Both the position numbers and the translations under genes were made by a program. From NCBI GenBank assembly GCA_030267565.1, contig BRXU01000013.1, positions 1,404,001-1,468,000 of the forward strand: DNA of 64,000 nt, given 5' to 3'. This document shows, in pieces, positions 1 to 10,966 of this stretch. The notes below the pieces were generated by a model. That model saw only the letters and a program-made list of their open reading frames with translations. It did not search any database and was not told the DNA's origin. Each line of letters starts with the position of its first letter. Within the stretch, counting starts at the first letter, position 1. The stretch is from Pleodorina starrii (lineage: Eukaryota; Chlorophyta; Chlorophyceae; Chlamydomonadales; Volvocaceae).

Positions 1-381
1 CAGCACGAGGACACGCGCCCGAGTTAGTGGGCTGCGAGATTGGTGTCCACCCGCCTGTGTATCCAAAATCCGAGGGCGTGCACCCGTGTGCGCCGGGCGC
101 ATCCTTCGCGGCCTTTCAACCTGCCTGCTCCGTTTGCTGACGGCCAGACGGGACGCTCCAGAGGACCCCCCGCGCGCTCCTCCTCACCTCCCTCGTCACT
201 TGTCCCCATGCAAACTCCCGCCGCCACAACCCGCTTCCGTCGGAACCCCCTCCTTGTAAGGCTGCTTCCGCCACAAAAGCCACCAAGCGCGGCACCCCAA
301 CCACCCCAACCGCCCCAAGCCACGCCTCCGCTGGACCCAGGACAGAGCCACCTGTCCAGTGGGCAACACGCGCCCCGATGG
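1..381. other. Region downstream of the PAAT-like gene, no gene seen
   Basis: GC-rich sequence beyond the stop codon of the minus-strand gene at 382. Open frames exist on both strands, but they are Pro/Arg-rich and look like by-products of base composition. It is probably 3' untranslated region and intergenic DNA; the window edge cuts it. Confidence 0.4.
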
Positions 382-2722
382 CTACTCCGACGGCGGCGGA
401 TGTTCGGAAAACGGTATGCCTTCCCCGGCGGCGACATCCAATCGCCGCTGCACCACCGCCATCTGCCGCGTCAGCTCCGACAGCTGCTCGCTCTGCTGCG
501 CCACCGCCGCCTCCAGTCGGACCATACCGGCGGTCAGCGCCGGGAGCGCTGCCAACAGCTGCTCCACCAGAAGCACCGGGAGCTGCGCCGACGGCATGGA
601 CAGTGAGACTTGCGGAGCGGGCGCGTGGACCTCCCGCAGCTGCCCCTCCGGCTCTTCGTGCCGCTGCTGCTGCTGCTGCCGCCATTGCTGTTGCTGCTCG
701 GCCTGGCCGGGCCGTTGGCCGGGGCACGAGTCCGGATCCGTTGCGCGCTCCGCACCGCCGTCCGGATCAGCCACGTCCTGACGGCAGCCGGTTCCTGGGG
801 GCCCGCACTGACCCATGGGTCTCAAGAGATGCTCCTCGATACGTCGCACCCGGGTGCACACGTCCGCGAGCTGAACTGCCGCCGCGGCCAGCGGCCCGGG
901 CAGGAACCCCGTCAGCGGCAACGGTAGGAAGCCGCCGGCGGCGGCGCCGCCGCCGCCGGCAGCCCCGGTCTCAGGCGTCGGCGTGGGCCGCAAGCCCGGC
1001 GTATCCCCCACACCCAGCTGCGGTTGTTCATGCGGCGGCGGCACCTGCGCCTGTCCCAGGGCCCCGCCTGCTGGGGACAAGGCGGAGGGCGCAGCGGCGG
1101 CTTGCGCTCCGAAGCCGGCGGCGGCACCGGCACTGGCACCGACCGCCTCCGGCCCTGCGAGGCTGCCTCCGTCGCCTCGCATTGTACCCAAGCTCGGCGC
1201 TCCGGGTGCTGCTGCCCAAGGGCTGGCGCCTGGACCCAGGGGGGAACGGGGCTGTGCCTGTGCCGCCGCCGCCGAAGTCGCCACCGGTGGCGGGAGCTGC
1301 GTCTGCAGCAGGGACCGAGCCAGCGTCGCAGCCAGGCCGAGATTGGCCTTCGCCGCCGACGGCACGGCTGTCGACGCCGACCCATGGGTCGCTGCTGAGG
1401 CGTCGGTTTGGGGCGGTGGTTGCGGCGGTACTGCGAAGCCGAGGGCGGGGAGGAAGGAGCAAAGCCAAAGGTGTGACACAAATCAAGGGCGTATCACTGG
1501 GGTTCATCAACGACGACTCTTTTGGCGCGACCTGCGCCCGGGCTGATCGGAAGAGTCCCGCCAGGGCACCAAACACGCGTGCACGCCGTTGGACCGCAGT
1601 TCCCGGGGTCGCAAGCTGGCACATAAGAATACAACCCAACCCCCCCACACACATCCAGACATACACACACACGCACAAGCAGCAGTCCACAGGGTCTCGC
1701 CCCTCACGCAGTCACTCACTGACCGGCTGCGGCGGCCCGCTGCAGCAATTCGCGCAGCTGATGCATCTGGGAGCCCGCCGCCGGGGGGGCCGCCGTGCCA
1801 GCCCGCGCCGCGGCCCCCCTGCCGCCTCCTCCAGCAGCATCCGCCAGGCCGCCGGCCGAGCCGCGTGCCGCCGTCGACGTGGCGGACCCGGCTCCATGGA
1901 GTGACAATGCTCCGGAACCAACTGTCTCAGGCGCTGACGGGCCCAGCGTCGCATCGTGCTCCGCCCCTGGAGCCGCTGCGGCGGAGGCAACGGAGTCGCC
2001 GCTGCTTGGAGGCACATTGTCAGCGCCGGGCGGCGCGGGGGATGCCACCGCGACGGGGTTGCTGGCGCCGGATGCGCTGGCGGGGACGATACGGATGTCG
2101 TGCACGGTACACACGCCACCCGCTGCGCCACGCGCCGAGGCAAAACGCAGTTGCAGCACGCGCCAGTCGGGGTAAGCCTACGATGGACACGGAGCGTGGC
2201 GGATGGAGTGCGGGGTGCGTGCTCTGCAGGCTGCGCCGCGTCTGGGTGTTGATGACGATTGGGGCACATGGGCGGTCTCAATGCGGGGAGGGTGCTGCGT
2301 CCCCCAAACCCGGTTTACAAGACAAGAACGCATGTGTCAGGCATCCGGCGTACCCGGCTGGCGGGGACCTGGACCATGAATGCCTGCGCGCCACCAGAGC
2401 CAGCTGAGGTACAGGATGGCACGCTATCGGCGTCGGCGGTGGTGGGCGCCGCAGCGCTCGGCGTGCCGCGCAACGTCTGCGCGTATGACGGCGTGCTGTC
2501 TCCCCAGGCCTGGACATGCAGCTCCACGATGCGGCTGCTACTCGTTACGGAAATGTCGGCTATCGCCAGCGCTGCCTCAGCTGACGCGGAATGTGCGCGA
2601 AGCAGGCGCACAACCGGAGGATTGCCCGCTGTCGCACCATCGGCCGAGACGAGCAGGGGAAAGCGAAGCGCTGCCAGCGCATGGGTTTGCAGGGTGCCAT
2701 CCGCGGTGAATGTTACATCCAT
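382..2722 (-). CDS. PAAT-like (C10orf88 family) protein, coiled-coil C terminus
   Basis: Three exons: 2722 to about 2324, 2177-1724 and 1430-382, roughly 633 residues. The exon 2/3 junction is in phase and has a strong CT-rich tract ending CAG. The exon 1 donor is uncertain: the best-looking GT (at 2318) is out of phase with the acceptor at 2178, so an in-phase GT at 2323 or 2329 is assumed. The N-terminal ~180 residues form a compact beta-rich region with motifs such as RIVELHVQAWGD and LQLRFASARG, which resemble from memory the N-terminal domain of human PAAT, a protein associated with mitochondrial ABC transporters. A long Ala/Gly/Pro linker follows, then amphipathic helices (TRVRRIEEHL and a C-terminal coiled coil near RLEAAVAQQSEQLSELTRQM) as in PAAT. 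The family call is tentative; function in algae is unknown. The start of RPB11's 3' region lies only about 200 bp upstream. Confidence 0.5.
810..821. repeat. Dispersed 12-bp palindrome GACCCRYGGGTC (first of eight)
   Basis: The motif GACCCATGGGTC, or its GT/AC-centred variant, is also seen at 1379-1390, 4633-4644, 21893-21904, 47672-47683, 50870-50881, 53555-53566 and 62632-62643. Copies lie in exons, introns and intergenic DNA. Near-copies with GTCCC at the left arm occur at 47642 and 63841. Confidence 0.75.
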
Positions 2723-2925
2723 TGAACATATAATTGGTAGGAAAGTCGGAGTGTCTTCTCACCAATCCACTCGGAACACTGTCGCGAGAAGCGTCAACCC
2801 TTAAAACCCGCAGCGCTCAACACAACCGTCTTTTTGGGCATAGACATAATCACAGGAAGCGAGTCTGCCTCAGAACCCAGGGCTATGTACGGAGCTGCCT
2901 CACTTTCCAACTGGCGCGCACCCAG

Positions 2926-3288
2926 TCAGATATTCTGCATTGACGTTTGCTGGGCGTTCATCACTTCCCGGTCAAACTCATTAAGCATGTAGCCGAACTC
3001 GCTGCCCAGGTCCTGCAGCGCGTGTATCATGGCCTCCTCAGGGGACTTCGTCCCATTGGTCTGCACCTTCACCACCATCACCGGCTCCAGCGGATGAGGA
3101 ATACGGTATCCGGCGAAGACTGTCGCCTTGTCAGAGTGCAGTTGCATTCTCAGCAAGTTGCCCATGGTGTGGTCCTCTGAGCGGAACGTGAAGGTCCCGG
3201 CATCCTTAAGCTTGGTGTCAGCTTTGTAGGAGACTTTCCGCTCTCCCTCAGGGAGCACGAACTGAACGTAGCGATCCGGCTGGTTCAT
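2926..3288 (-). CDS. RPB11: DNA-directed RNA polymerase II subunit RPB11
   Basis: Intact single-exon gene of 120 residues, the usual length for RPB11/POLR2J. RPB11 pairs with RPB3 as the eukaryotic counterpart of the bacterial alpha dimer and seeds assembly of RNA polymerase II in the nucleus. Family signatures visible are the beta-strand plus helix motif FTFRSEDHTMGNLLR (residues ~32-46), the GYRIPHPLEP turn and the C-terminal helix beginning TKSPEEAMIHALQDL. AC19, the Pol I/III paralogue, is the main alternative; the N terminus MNQPDRYVQFVLPEGE and the short C terminus fit RPB11 better. It lies upstream of, and on the same strand as, the PAAT-like gene with ~200 bp between. Unlike most neighbours it has no intron and no low-complexity insert. 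Confidence 0.93.
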   Translation of the reverse strand: MNQPDRYVQFVLPEGERKVSYKADTKLKDAGTFTFRSEDHTMGNLLRMQLHSDKATVFAGYRIPHPLEPVMVVKVQTNGTKSPEEAMIHALQDLGSEFGYMLNEFDREVMNAQQTSMQNI

Positions 3289-4551
3289 CGCGCCGCAGCC
3301 CGCGTTTCAAGTTTCTCCGGCGCCAAGGCCTACTCAGCCGTCACCTTATCGTGATCCGGTAGGTATGCACATAATCCAGTCCGATGGCGTAAAACGGCGT
3401 TGCGCTGAGCTCACAGTGGCTAGAGTGTCAAGAGACTACACGAAGAGGCTATGTAGTAGATACGAACCCAATGACAGTGCAGCTTCTGCCACAAGTCGAA
3501 CAAAGTGCGAAACATTCTCTCTGGAAACAAGGATGCGGAAACGGTTCCTTACTTCCGTCTGAGTCGTACAACGGCTAATGATTGCAACCACCAGGGAATG
3601 AATGACAAATTGACAATCTTCGTTTCAGAGTCTCCGTGGAGTGATGCCGTTTAGTCATCATGCCAATATCCTACCTAGCTACAGCTACATGAAGTGTAGG
3701 TTCCAGCGCCTCTCCTAACTGCCAACTTAGAAGCCACGGCCGGAAGTCGTCAGCGCCCATAGGCGCTTCGAGCGCATCGCGCGCTTCTCGAGTCACCCAG
3801 CGAAATCCCTTGCATGCCCCGGTCACCAAATCGCCACGGCGCAGCTGCACAACGGGCTGTTGGACTCTTCCCTGGCTGACACCACGCCTGCGCCTGAAGC
3901 TGGCTCTGCCCGGCGGCACGCGAACGCTCGGCTCCAGCAGCGTCTCTCGTTTATGACTTTGTGCGCCTTACGGCTGACAGCTGAAATCTGCCCAAGGTTT
4001 ACATTCATCAGCATCGGCATTGCAGCCCCACATCCGGAGGTGCTATAAAGCTTCAGCCGCGGCGGGCTGTCTGGACTCGATGAGCCGCTGCTGCACCTGG
4101 GGCCTGGAGGCGGCCGGCCGCTGGCGCGTGCGCCGCTGGCTTCCCGCTCAGCGGCTGTGATCTGTGCGGCTCCGCCACCGTTACAATGCCGTATTGTACG
4201 GCCGGTCTTGCATTTGTCGATGTGGGTCGACGCGTCGCATGGATTCTCTGGTCCACACCAGGGACCGGCCCCATGACGTCGTGCCGTATTCTCTGGGCGA
4301 GCTCCCCACCGCAACGCTCCGAACACGCCCGCGGCCACCGGTGATCACACCGCACAAAAAGGGGGTTGCTTTCAGCGCGCGACATCCATCACCAGCGGTT
4401 GCACGACGCAAAAATAACAACGGCCAGCTCGAAAGTCCCCAAGCTCGAAATTCGTCCAGCTCGATTTGCACGCACGCGCTACATCATTCCCGCTTGGTCA
4501 CGTGTTCGCGTCTGGCGCCTCGCGGCTGCCTGTTGGAGTGAAGTTGGTCAC
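3289..4551. other. Intergenic, no gene recognised
   Basis: This lies between the RPB11 start and the carboxypeptidase stop. Short open frames on both strands have no recognisable domain. A TTACA at about 4181 (TGTAA on the minus strand) is a possible algal polyadenylation signal for the carboxypeptidase, about 370 bp past its stop. The first 200 bp presumably holds the RPB11 promoter. Confidence 0.35.
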
Positions 4552-7500
4552 CTATCTGAGCATATGCGCCACCTCGTTGATTGCGCCCAGTAGCGCCGCG
4601 CCCAGGCGCTTGGCGCGGCCGGGGCTCCAGCCGACCCGTGGGTCGGGCACCTCCAGACTGTCCTTGAACGGCATCTCCAGCGTGAGAGACAAGCAATCGA
4701 AGCGCTGACCCACCTGCGACCAGTGATACGGCAGATGCCGGCGGAGGCAGATATGGAGGCGGCGGGCCAGCCGTCACTTCTTACGTCCGTCTCTCCATTC
4801 CGGCGACCACCACCATCAGGTGGTGGTAACTGGTAAGTGCACCTTAGGTCGGCTGCGCGCCAGCCGGCATGGCAGCGTGCGCGCATGCATGCATGAATCC
4901 CGAAGCTCACCCGCCCAAGCGCCGGAGTCCATCTTTCGGTGCCATCCACGCCACCCCATCCCACCTCGTTGCCTCAGTTCCTTCGCTGCGGCTCGTCCTA
5001 TCCATTCTCATCCAAGCCAGCCACCCGCTCGAGCATCACCACCCCAGCCACAGCAGCACTCCAAACCCCCAGCGCCCCAGCTTTCACCCCCGGCCCCCGC
5101 CCACCTGCTTGCTCGCAAGGCTGAGGTTGGCGGCGCCCGGCTTGTCCACCGCGTACCCGTGCGCCGTCTGGAATTCGGGCGCGTGTCGGGAGTAGGCGGC
5201 GCAGAAGGCGGCCTGCAGCTCCCGCAGCCGCGGGCCCCAGGCCGGGATGCCGTCCAGACCCGCCACGAACACGTGAGGCAGCTCCTCGTCGCCGTGCACG
5301 TCGATGAAGAAATCCACGCCTGATAAAAAAACAAAACCCGTGCATGTCGCGAAATCACTGTCGCCGCGCAGTCTGGCCTATTGCATATTTGCATTGGGCC
5401 GCGCTGCTGGCGTGTCCCGCTGCGTTTCCGCCTGTCCGCACGCGGCCCGCACTCCCGCTTGTTCGACGTATGCTTCAGTTACCCCCCGTAGGCTTCATGG
5501 CCCCACACACATTGCACAAAATTAACGCTTGCGACACATAGCCACATGCAATTTGGCCTGCATCGAGCACGCGCGCAGGGTACCCACCCGTGCGCTCCAT
5601 GGCTGCTAGTGTGTGCAGCACCTCGGGGCTGGACTCCAGGGAAGGTGCCGCCCAGGCCCGGTTGAGGTTGGTGCCGGCGGCGTTGGTGCGCAGGTGGCCC
5701 CGGAAGGAGCCGTCGGGGCACATGTTGGGAACCACGTACACGCAGGCCTGAGGGCAGCGGCGGTGGCGGTCATGGTGGCGCTGGTGGTGCCCCAGGTGGG
5801 GGGTGGGCACTGCAACTGAGTCGTCAACGCACGCACCCAGGAGTTGGTCCGGCCGCGCCCCTCGAGCCCCTCCCTCCTGACCCAGCTGCCCCCCGCAGCG
5901 GCCCCCACCCCGCGCACCTTGCCCAGGAAGCTCCTAGCCAGCCCATCCTCCGGGTCCGTCAGCCGCTCCAGCAGCCCCTCCGCAAACCACTCCGCCATGC
6001 TCTCCCCGGGGTGCTGACGGGCAATGACCCACACGCGCAGCGGTGCGGAGGACCCGGACGTCGAAGCCGTCGACGGCGCCGGCGGCGCGGCGGCGCCGGC
6101 GTCGACGGGCAGTGAGGCGGCGGGGCCGATCTGCAGGGACGGGTGGCCCGCGGGGGGGCGGAGAAGCGGCACGGGGGTGACATGTGATGGGTTCGGGCTG
6201 GTCTCACCTGGCACAGCGAGTGCGCACGTTCCCTTGCGGCACCCACCGCGCTGCGCCACCGACTCTCAACTGTGTAGTAAGGGTGCGTCAGTACACGTCG
6301 TACAAGGGGACATGCCCCACTGGATGGGACCATGCGCTGGGTCCGGCGCCTTCGGCCCACCGCGCCCTGGCCCCCGCGGTTGCAAGCCGCCCCATTTGGG
6401 TTTCATCCTCAGCACTGGCGATGCGGCGATATTCAGGCGTGTCGTATGGTCCTGTCGTACAACCTACCTGGAGCATCTCGAGATCCCGGCCGTCCAGGGA
6501 TGTCCCCAGCACATGCAGCCGTACAGGTAGATCGGACCGGGAGCGGCCCTGCATGCGCGCCAGCAGCGCCGCGTGGCGGTCCAAGGTGTACGGCGCGAAA
6601 TAGGCATATTGTACGGCATCGTACTGCGGCGTGTGGGAGATGGTCATGACACCATTCTCCGCGTCGTACGTAGTTGGCACCCTGGCGTGCAAGGGCGGGG
6701 AACACACCAAACACGGTGTCCTCCTGATCAGGATCATGATGGGAATGTGAACAGGAAGGAGTCGTGAGAGCGCGGGTGAAGCCGCCGCCCACCGGGCCGC
6801 CTGAAGCCGTCAGACGCAGCACCTCATGGCCAGGACATCGCTCCCCGCCCGGCCTGCACCCTCCTGAGTCCGATCAGTGGCGCGGCCACACCGGGGCGTG
6901 CAGGCCCCGCCCCTGCGTGCCCCGACCCGGCTAGAGAGAATGTCCCTTCTTAAGCCCGCAGCGCCGAGTACCGTATCCGCCTCCCACCCTGACTCATTGA
7001 CGCACCGGAACCAGTCCTGCAGGTCGTACGACGCGCATGCCTGGTAGCCGTTCCAGGCCGGCGCGTAGCTGGCGGCCCCGGCATTGACAATCCTCAGCCG
7101 AAGCGGCTGGCCCGCCGCGCCCACCAGCCGGAAATTAAACCACCTAGCTGGGCGGGCGGCAGCGGCAGCAGCGCCGACGGCGGCGACAGTGGCGAGGTTC
7201 AGTATCATACCGCAGCCAACATGAAGCCAGGCGGCAAGGAATGCACACATGCAGTGCACGGCCAGCTGGCCCGTGGGCTCCGGACCCGGAGCTAACTGTA
7301 ACAACCGCAACATGCTGCGCGGCGGCAGGAGCACCTCCACCTCCGTAGCAGCTCCCCTGCAAATCCCGCCGCCCCTCAACTTTCTCTCCAGCATCCCCAC
7401 GGATCCGCTGTTCTCCTTCCCTTCGCGCCGTGCAGACGATCCCCGCTGCATTGCGTCCCCCCGCCCCGCCCCGCCGCTCAACTGGAAATGCGCGCGGCCG

Positions 7501-7568
7501 TCTGTAGCGCAGAAAGGGTCCGGTCGGATGGCCAGATTGACCGTGCCCTCCTCCGGGACATCCACCAC
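4552..7568 (-). CDS. M14B cytosolic carboxypeptidase-like zinc peptidase (5' exon not found)
   Basis: Seven exons fit in phase: 7568-7483, 7143-7006, 6681-6468, 6130-5918, 5747-5588, 5319-5105 and 4713-4552, giving 395 residues. The order follows M14B proteins: an N-terminal beta domain ([11 protein letters not shown] across the first junction, then VPTTYD), the HPGE zinc motif with [20 protein letters not shown], the substrate-binding NR pair in TNLNRAW, the second zinc histidine in FIDVHGDEE, and the catalytic glutamate in TLEMPFKD. All key residues are present, so it should be an active zinc metallocarboxypeptidase. Relatives remove C-terminal or side-chain glutamates from tubulin and other proteins, which would suit a flagellate, but the substrate is not shown. 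The first visible exon opens after a clear acceptor (CCGCAG) with Val-Val-Asp, so a short upstream exon carrying the start Met is missing from this model. Confidence 0.85.
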
Positions 7569-8973
7569 CTGCGGAAAAGCAGGCAAGAATTCGATGCGAG
7601 GTGGAAACCTGGTTAAATTGATTTGGGTTATTCTCTATTCGCGAGGGGAGCGCGTGTCAGCGAGAGGGTCGCTGCGCATAGCGTGTCAGATTTCCTTGGA
7701 GGAGACTGAGGGGGGAGGAGCTGGAGTGATGGCGGAAAGACGGCTAGCCGCGGGAAGACGGCGAGCCGCGTGGTAGCTACCTCCGAATATCGATGCCGCA
7801 CTGAAGTCACCCGACCCGATCGAAGCGATGCAAGTGAGGCAACCCCATATCGCGGGTACCCGAGACAAGCGATGCAAGCGGTGCCGACCCAAAGCATGGG
7901 CACCGGAGCAAAGCGACGAAAATAACGCCGACCCAAATCGCGGGACTGGGTTGCCCAGGGCGCAGTGAGCCCTGCAGTTGCCTGAATGGATGGGCCGTCG
8001 CGACTGAGCTTCGACCCAAATGCTGGCCCTTGTGTGGGGCGGCAACACTCGATGGTCAGGAACGGGAGTGGGAAAGGTGAACCGATGTGGCTGGGAGGCG
8101 ACGCGCTGGCCTCCCACTCCAGAAGGTTACACCGTCCGTAGCTGGCGCGCACAGCTGGGGCTGTGGCCGTTCATGTGGCACAGGAACGCACATGCACGCC
8201 GGCGACACACCTCAATGTTCCCCGAATCCATGCAAGACGTTATCCGATAATTGAAGGGGGAGAGGGAGGCGGATGGGCTGGTGCTGCCCGCGGCCGCAGC
8301 AACACCAAGCCGTGGCCCCCAGGGTCTGCGAGGGAAGGGGTTTGGGTTTGGGTTTGAGGGGATCGCGGCCCCGGGGCCTCGCGGCAGGCATCTTAGTCCA
8401 ATTCTGTTACTATTCTCACTTTTGGACGTGGTTGACTCCCAGGCCATGGTGCTGGTGCTCCGGCTGTGACGATCGGGTCAAAGGCGACATGGCGACGAGC
8501 GGGCGGGCTGGGGCAGGGCCGCACAGAAGTCGCCGGAGGATGCAGAGCGAGGTTGATGGCAATGACTGCTCGAGAATGCGCGAAACGCGCGTAGAGCTGC
8601 GCTGCGCGCGCATTCAGCGACCCCTAAACCTCCTTGCCGTCCGACGGCCGACAAGCTACTGAAACACGTTCACGTAACCGGGTGTGTTCGTAGATGCAAG
8701 CGGGAATTATTCATGCTCAATTGTCAACTTTGGAAGCTCTCTGTGCTCGTCCGCATGTACGAACGCCTCGGTGCCGCAGAAAGCTGTGGACTGGCTTGGT
8801 CAGGCCATTCCGCTCGCCTTAAAACTTACCGTCGCTCCGGCCTTCAGTATTCGTTACTCTATTTGATTCCAGTTTCAGATAGGTTCTCACTTGCCACTAA
8901 CCACAGTCGATGTCCGACTAGCTTACTATATCAGAGACGCAACCTTCTACTATCCTGCACCTGAACTAGCGAG
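7569..8973. other. Divergent region between carboxypeptidase and prenyl synthase
   Basis: This should hold the missing first exon of the carboxypeptidase and both promoters. A minus-strand stretch at about 8152-8118 reads like the expected N terminus (RASYGRCNLLEW), but its only nearby donor is out of phase with the acceptor at 7569, so it was not joined. A degenerate minisatellite lies at 7818-7948. Nothing else was recognised. Confidence 0.35.
7818..7948. repeat. Degenerate ~44-bp minisatellite, three units
   Basis: Three imperfect head-to-tail units start near 7818, 7862 and 7905. Each carries AAGCGATG or AAGCGACG, then a CCGACCC or CAACCCC block, then an ATCGCGGG or GCATGGGC block. Divergence between units is about 30%, so it is old or was never homogenised. 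Confidence 0.6.
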
Positions 8974-10966
8974 ATGGGCCTGTACACTATGAGCATTCCT
9001 GAGCGTATGAGCACTCCGGACGCTGTGGGCTGCTCGTCGCGCGTTGTGCCTACGTGCCTGCCGCGCCACCGCTCCTTTACCACTCTTCAGCGCGGACAGC
9101 GCCCGCGTGTGCGCACGTGCGTCTACACGCCTACTCGTGCTGAGGCACAGGCTGCTCTTAAGCTGGAGGCCCAGGTTGTGCCACCTGCCAACCTGCTGAG
9201 CGAAATTTTGGCGCCGGTGACGTCGGACATGGAGCGAATGAACCAAAACCTGAAGAATGTGGTTGGAAATAGGCATCCTATGCTGATGGCTGCTGCGGAG
9301 CAGATCTTTGGTGCCGGCGGCAAGAAGTTGAGGCCAGTCATTGTCTTCCTCGTCGCGCACTCGACCGCGCAGCGCGAGGGCCTCACGTGAGCATTGCCCC
9401 AGACGGGTCTGTGCATCCACCACGCCGCCTCGTGTCTAACATGGCTCTCACCTTTCAGGGAGCTCACGGACAAGCACCGACGGCTAGCGGAAATTACCGA
9501 GATGATTCACACAGCTAGCCTAGTGCACGATGATGTTCTGGATGAGTGCGACATTCGACGAGGTAAGGAACGTTGCAAATAATATTGCATACGCTTTGCG
9601 GGCAAAGCAGGGCGCGGTTTTGCGGCGACGTTGGGGTTGGGGTTTCACCCGACGCTCCGACGTCCCTCCCGCGCAGGCAAGCAGACCATCAACAGCATGT
9701 ACGGGACGCGCGTCGCTGTCCTGGCTGGAGACTTCCTCTTCGCACAGTCGTCATGGTTCCTCGCCAACCTCGACAACCTCGAGGTGCGTCCGTTCGGCTC
9801 CTGTGCTGACGTAGGGTCCTTGCTGACCAATCACCCAGCTGCTCCATGCATGCTCGAACGCTGCGCCCCGCCTCCACCTTTGTACTTCGCTTCAGGTCAT
9901 CAAGCTTATCAGTCAGGTCATTGCCGATTTTGCAAACGGTGAGATCAGCCAGGCTGCCAGCTTGTTCGACACGGACATTACCCTGGAGCACTACCTGGAC
10001 AAGTCGTTCTACAAGACGGCCTCCCTCATCGCCGCTAGCTGCCGCTCCGCGGCCGTGTTCAGCGACTCGCCTGTGGAGGTCAAGGAGGCCATGTACAATT
10101 ACGGGAAGCACCTGGGTCTGGCGTTTCAGGTCGTGGACGACATTCTGGACTTCACGCAGTCGACTGAGCAGCTCGGCAAGCCGCAGGTGCGGTGTCAGGC
10201 TCACTGATTCCGCGTACGCTGCTGCAGCGGATGTGGGTCGTTGCCGGAGGGTCAGGAGGGAAGCTTACCTGCCGCTGCCGCAGTTGTCTCGGCGCCACAT
10301 GGGGAGCCATCGGCGCATGGAACACCCGAGGGCAAACGGGAAGCGGAGGAAATCTGGGAAGGGACGGGAAACGGAGGGGTGAGGGCCTGCAAGCGGCAGG
10401 CCCGTGGGTTTGGGCCTTGATGCCATTGGCGCTCGTTGTACGACCCCGTATCGGGCTTCTCATTGTAAACCACGCATCCTTGAATGTTGAGCGGGCGATG
10501 AGACATTATTGCATCGTGCCGGGGGCTGCGAGCCGGGGCGCTGTGTCGACCTCGACACCATCAGCGCTGCAGGAAGGGAGGGTCGTACGATTGTGTTTAC
10601 CCGTGCATGGCTTTCCGAGCACGGCCACGCCCCAAAGCAAAACCGGCTCGCCGACCGTGGACTATTCTGTGTTTGCCTTCGGTGCAGGGCCAGGACCTCG
10701 CCAGTGGCAACCTGACGGCGCCGGTAATTTTTGCGCTGCGCAAGTCGCCGGAGCTGCTGGACATCATTTCTTCTGAGTTTGTGGAGGAGGGCTCCCTGGA
10801 GCGCGCCCTGGAGCTGGTGCGGGAGACGGGCGGCATCGAGGATGCGCGGCTGCTGGCGCGGCAGCAGGCGGACATGGCGCTGGCGGCCCTGGAGTGCCTC
10901 CCCGAGGGCTCCGCGCGCCGCTCGCTGCGCCTCATGGTGGATTACGTGCTGGAGCGTATCTACTAG
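8974..10966 (+). CDS. SPS: Long-chain trans-prenyl diphosphate synthase (solanesyl type), plastid-targeted
   Basis: Five exons, all in phase: 8974-9386, 9459-9562, 9677-9783, 9896-10186 and 10688-10966, giving 397 residues. The enzyme condenses isopentenyl diphosphate onto an allylic primer to make the C45-C50 side chain of plastoquinone or ubiquinone. Both aspartate-rich catalytic motifs are present: DDVLDE in [12 protein letters not shown] and the second DD in [13 protein letters not shown]. The lead-in [20 protein letters not shown] and GGKKLRP are typical of the solanesyl/polyprenyl subgroup. The first ~75 residues are Arg/Ser/Thr-rich with few acids, as expected of a chloroplast transit peptide. 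ATG 8974 is the first Met in frame; Met 8989 or 9007 could also be used. The last intron is about 500 bp. Product chain length cannot be read from the sequence. Confidence 0.92.

Noticed and set aside
382..1904. Long plus-strand frames opposite the PAAT-like exon 3 (to 508 codons)
   Set aside because: They are Arg/Pro/Ala-rich mirror frames of a GC-rich coding exon with no motif. The minus-strand model has consistent exon 2/3 splice phases and coiled coils.
8118..8152. RASYGRCNLLEW stretch as first exon of the carboxypeptidase
   Set aside because: It resembles the expected N terminus, but it opens with GTG, and its only nearby donor leaves two bases while the next exon starts in phase 0.
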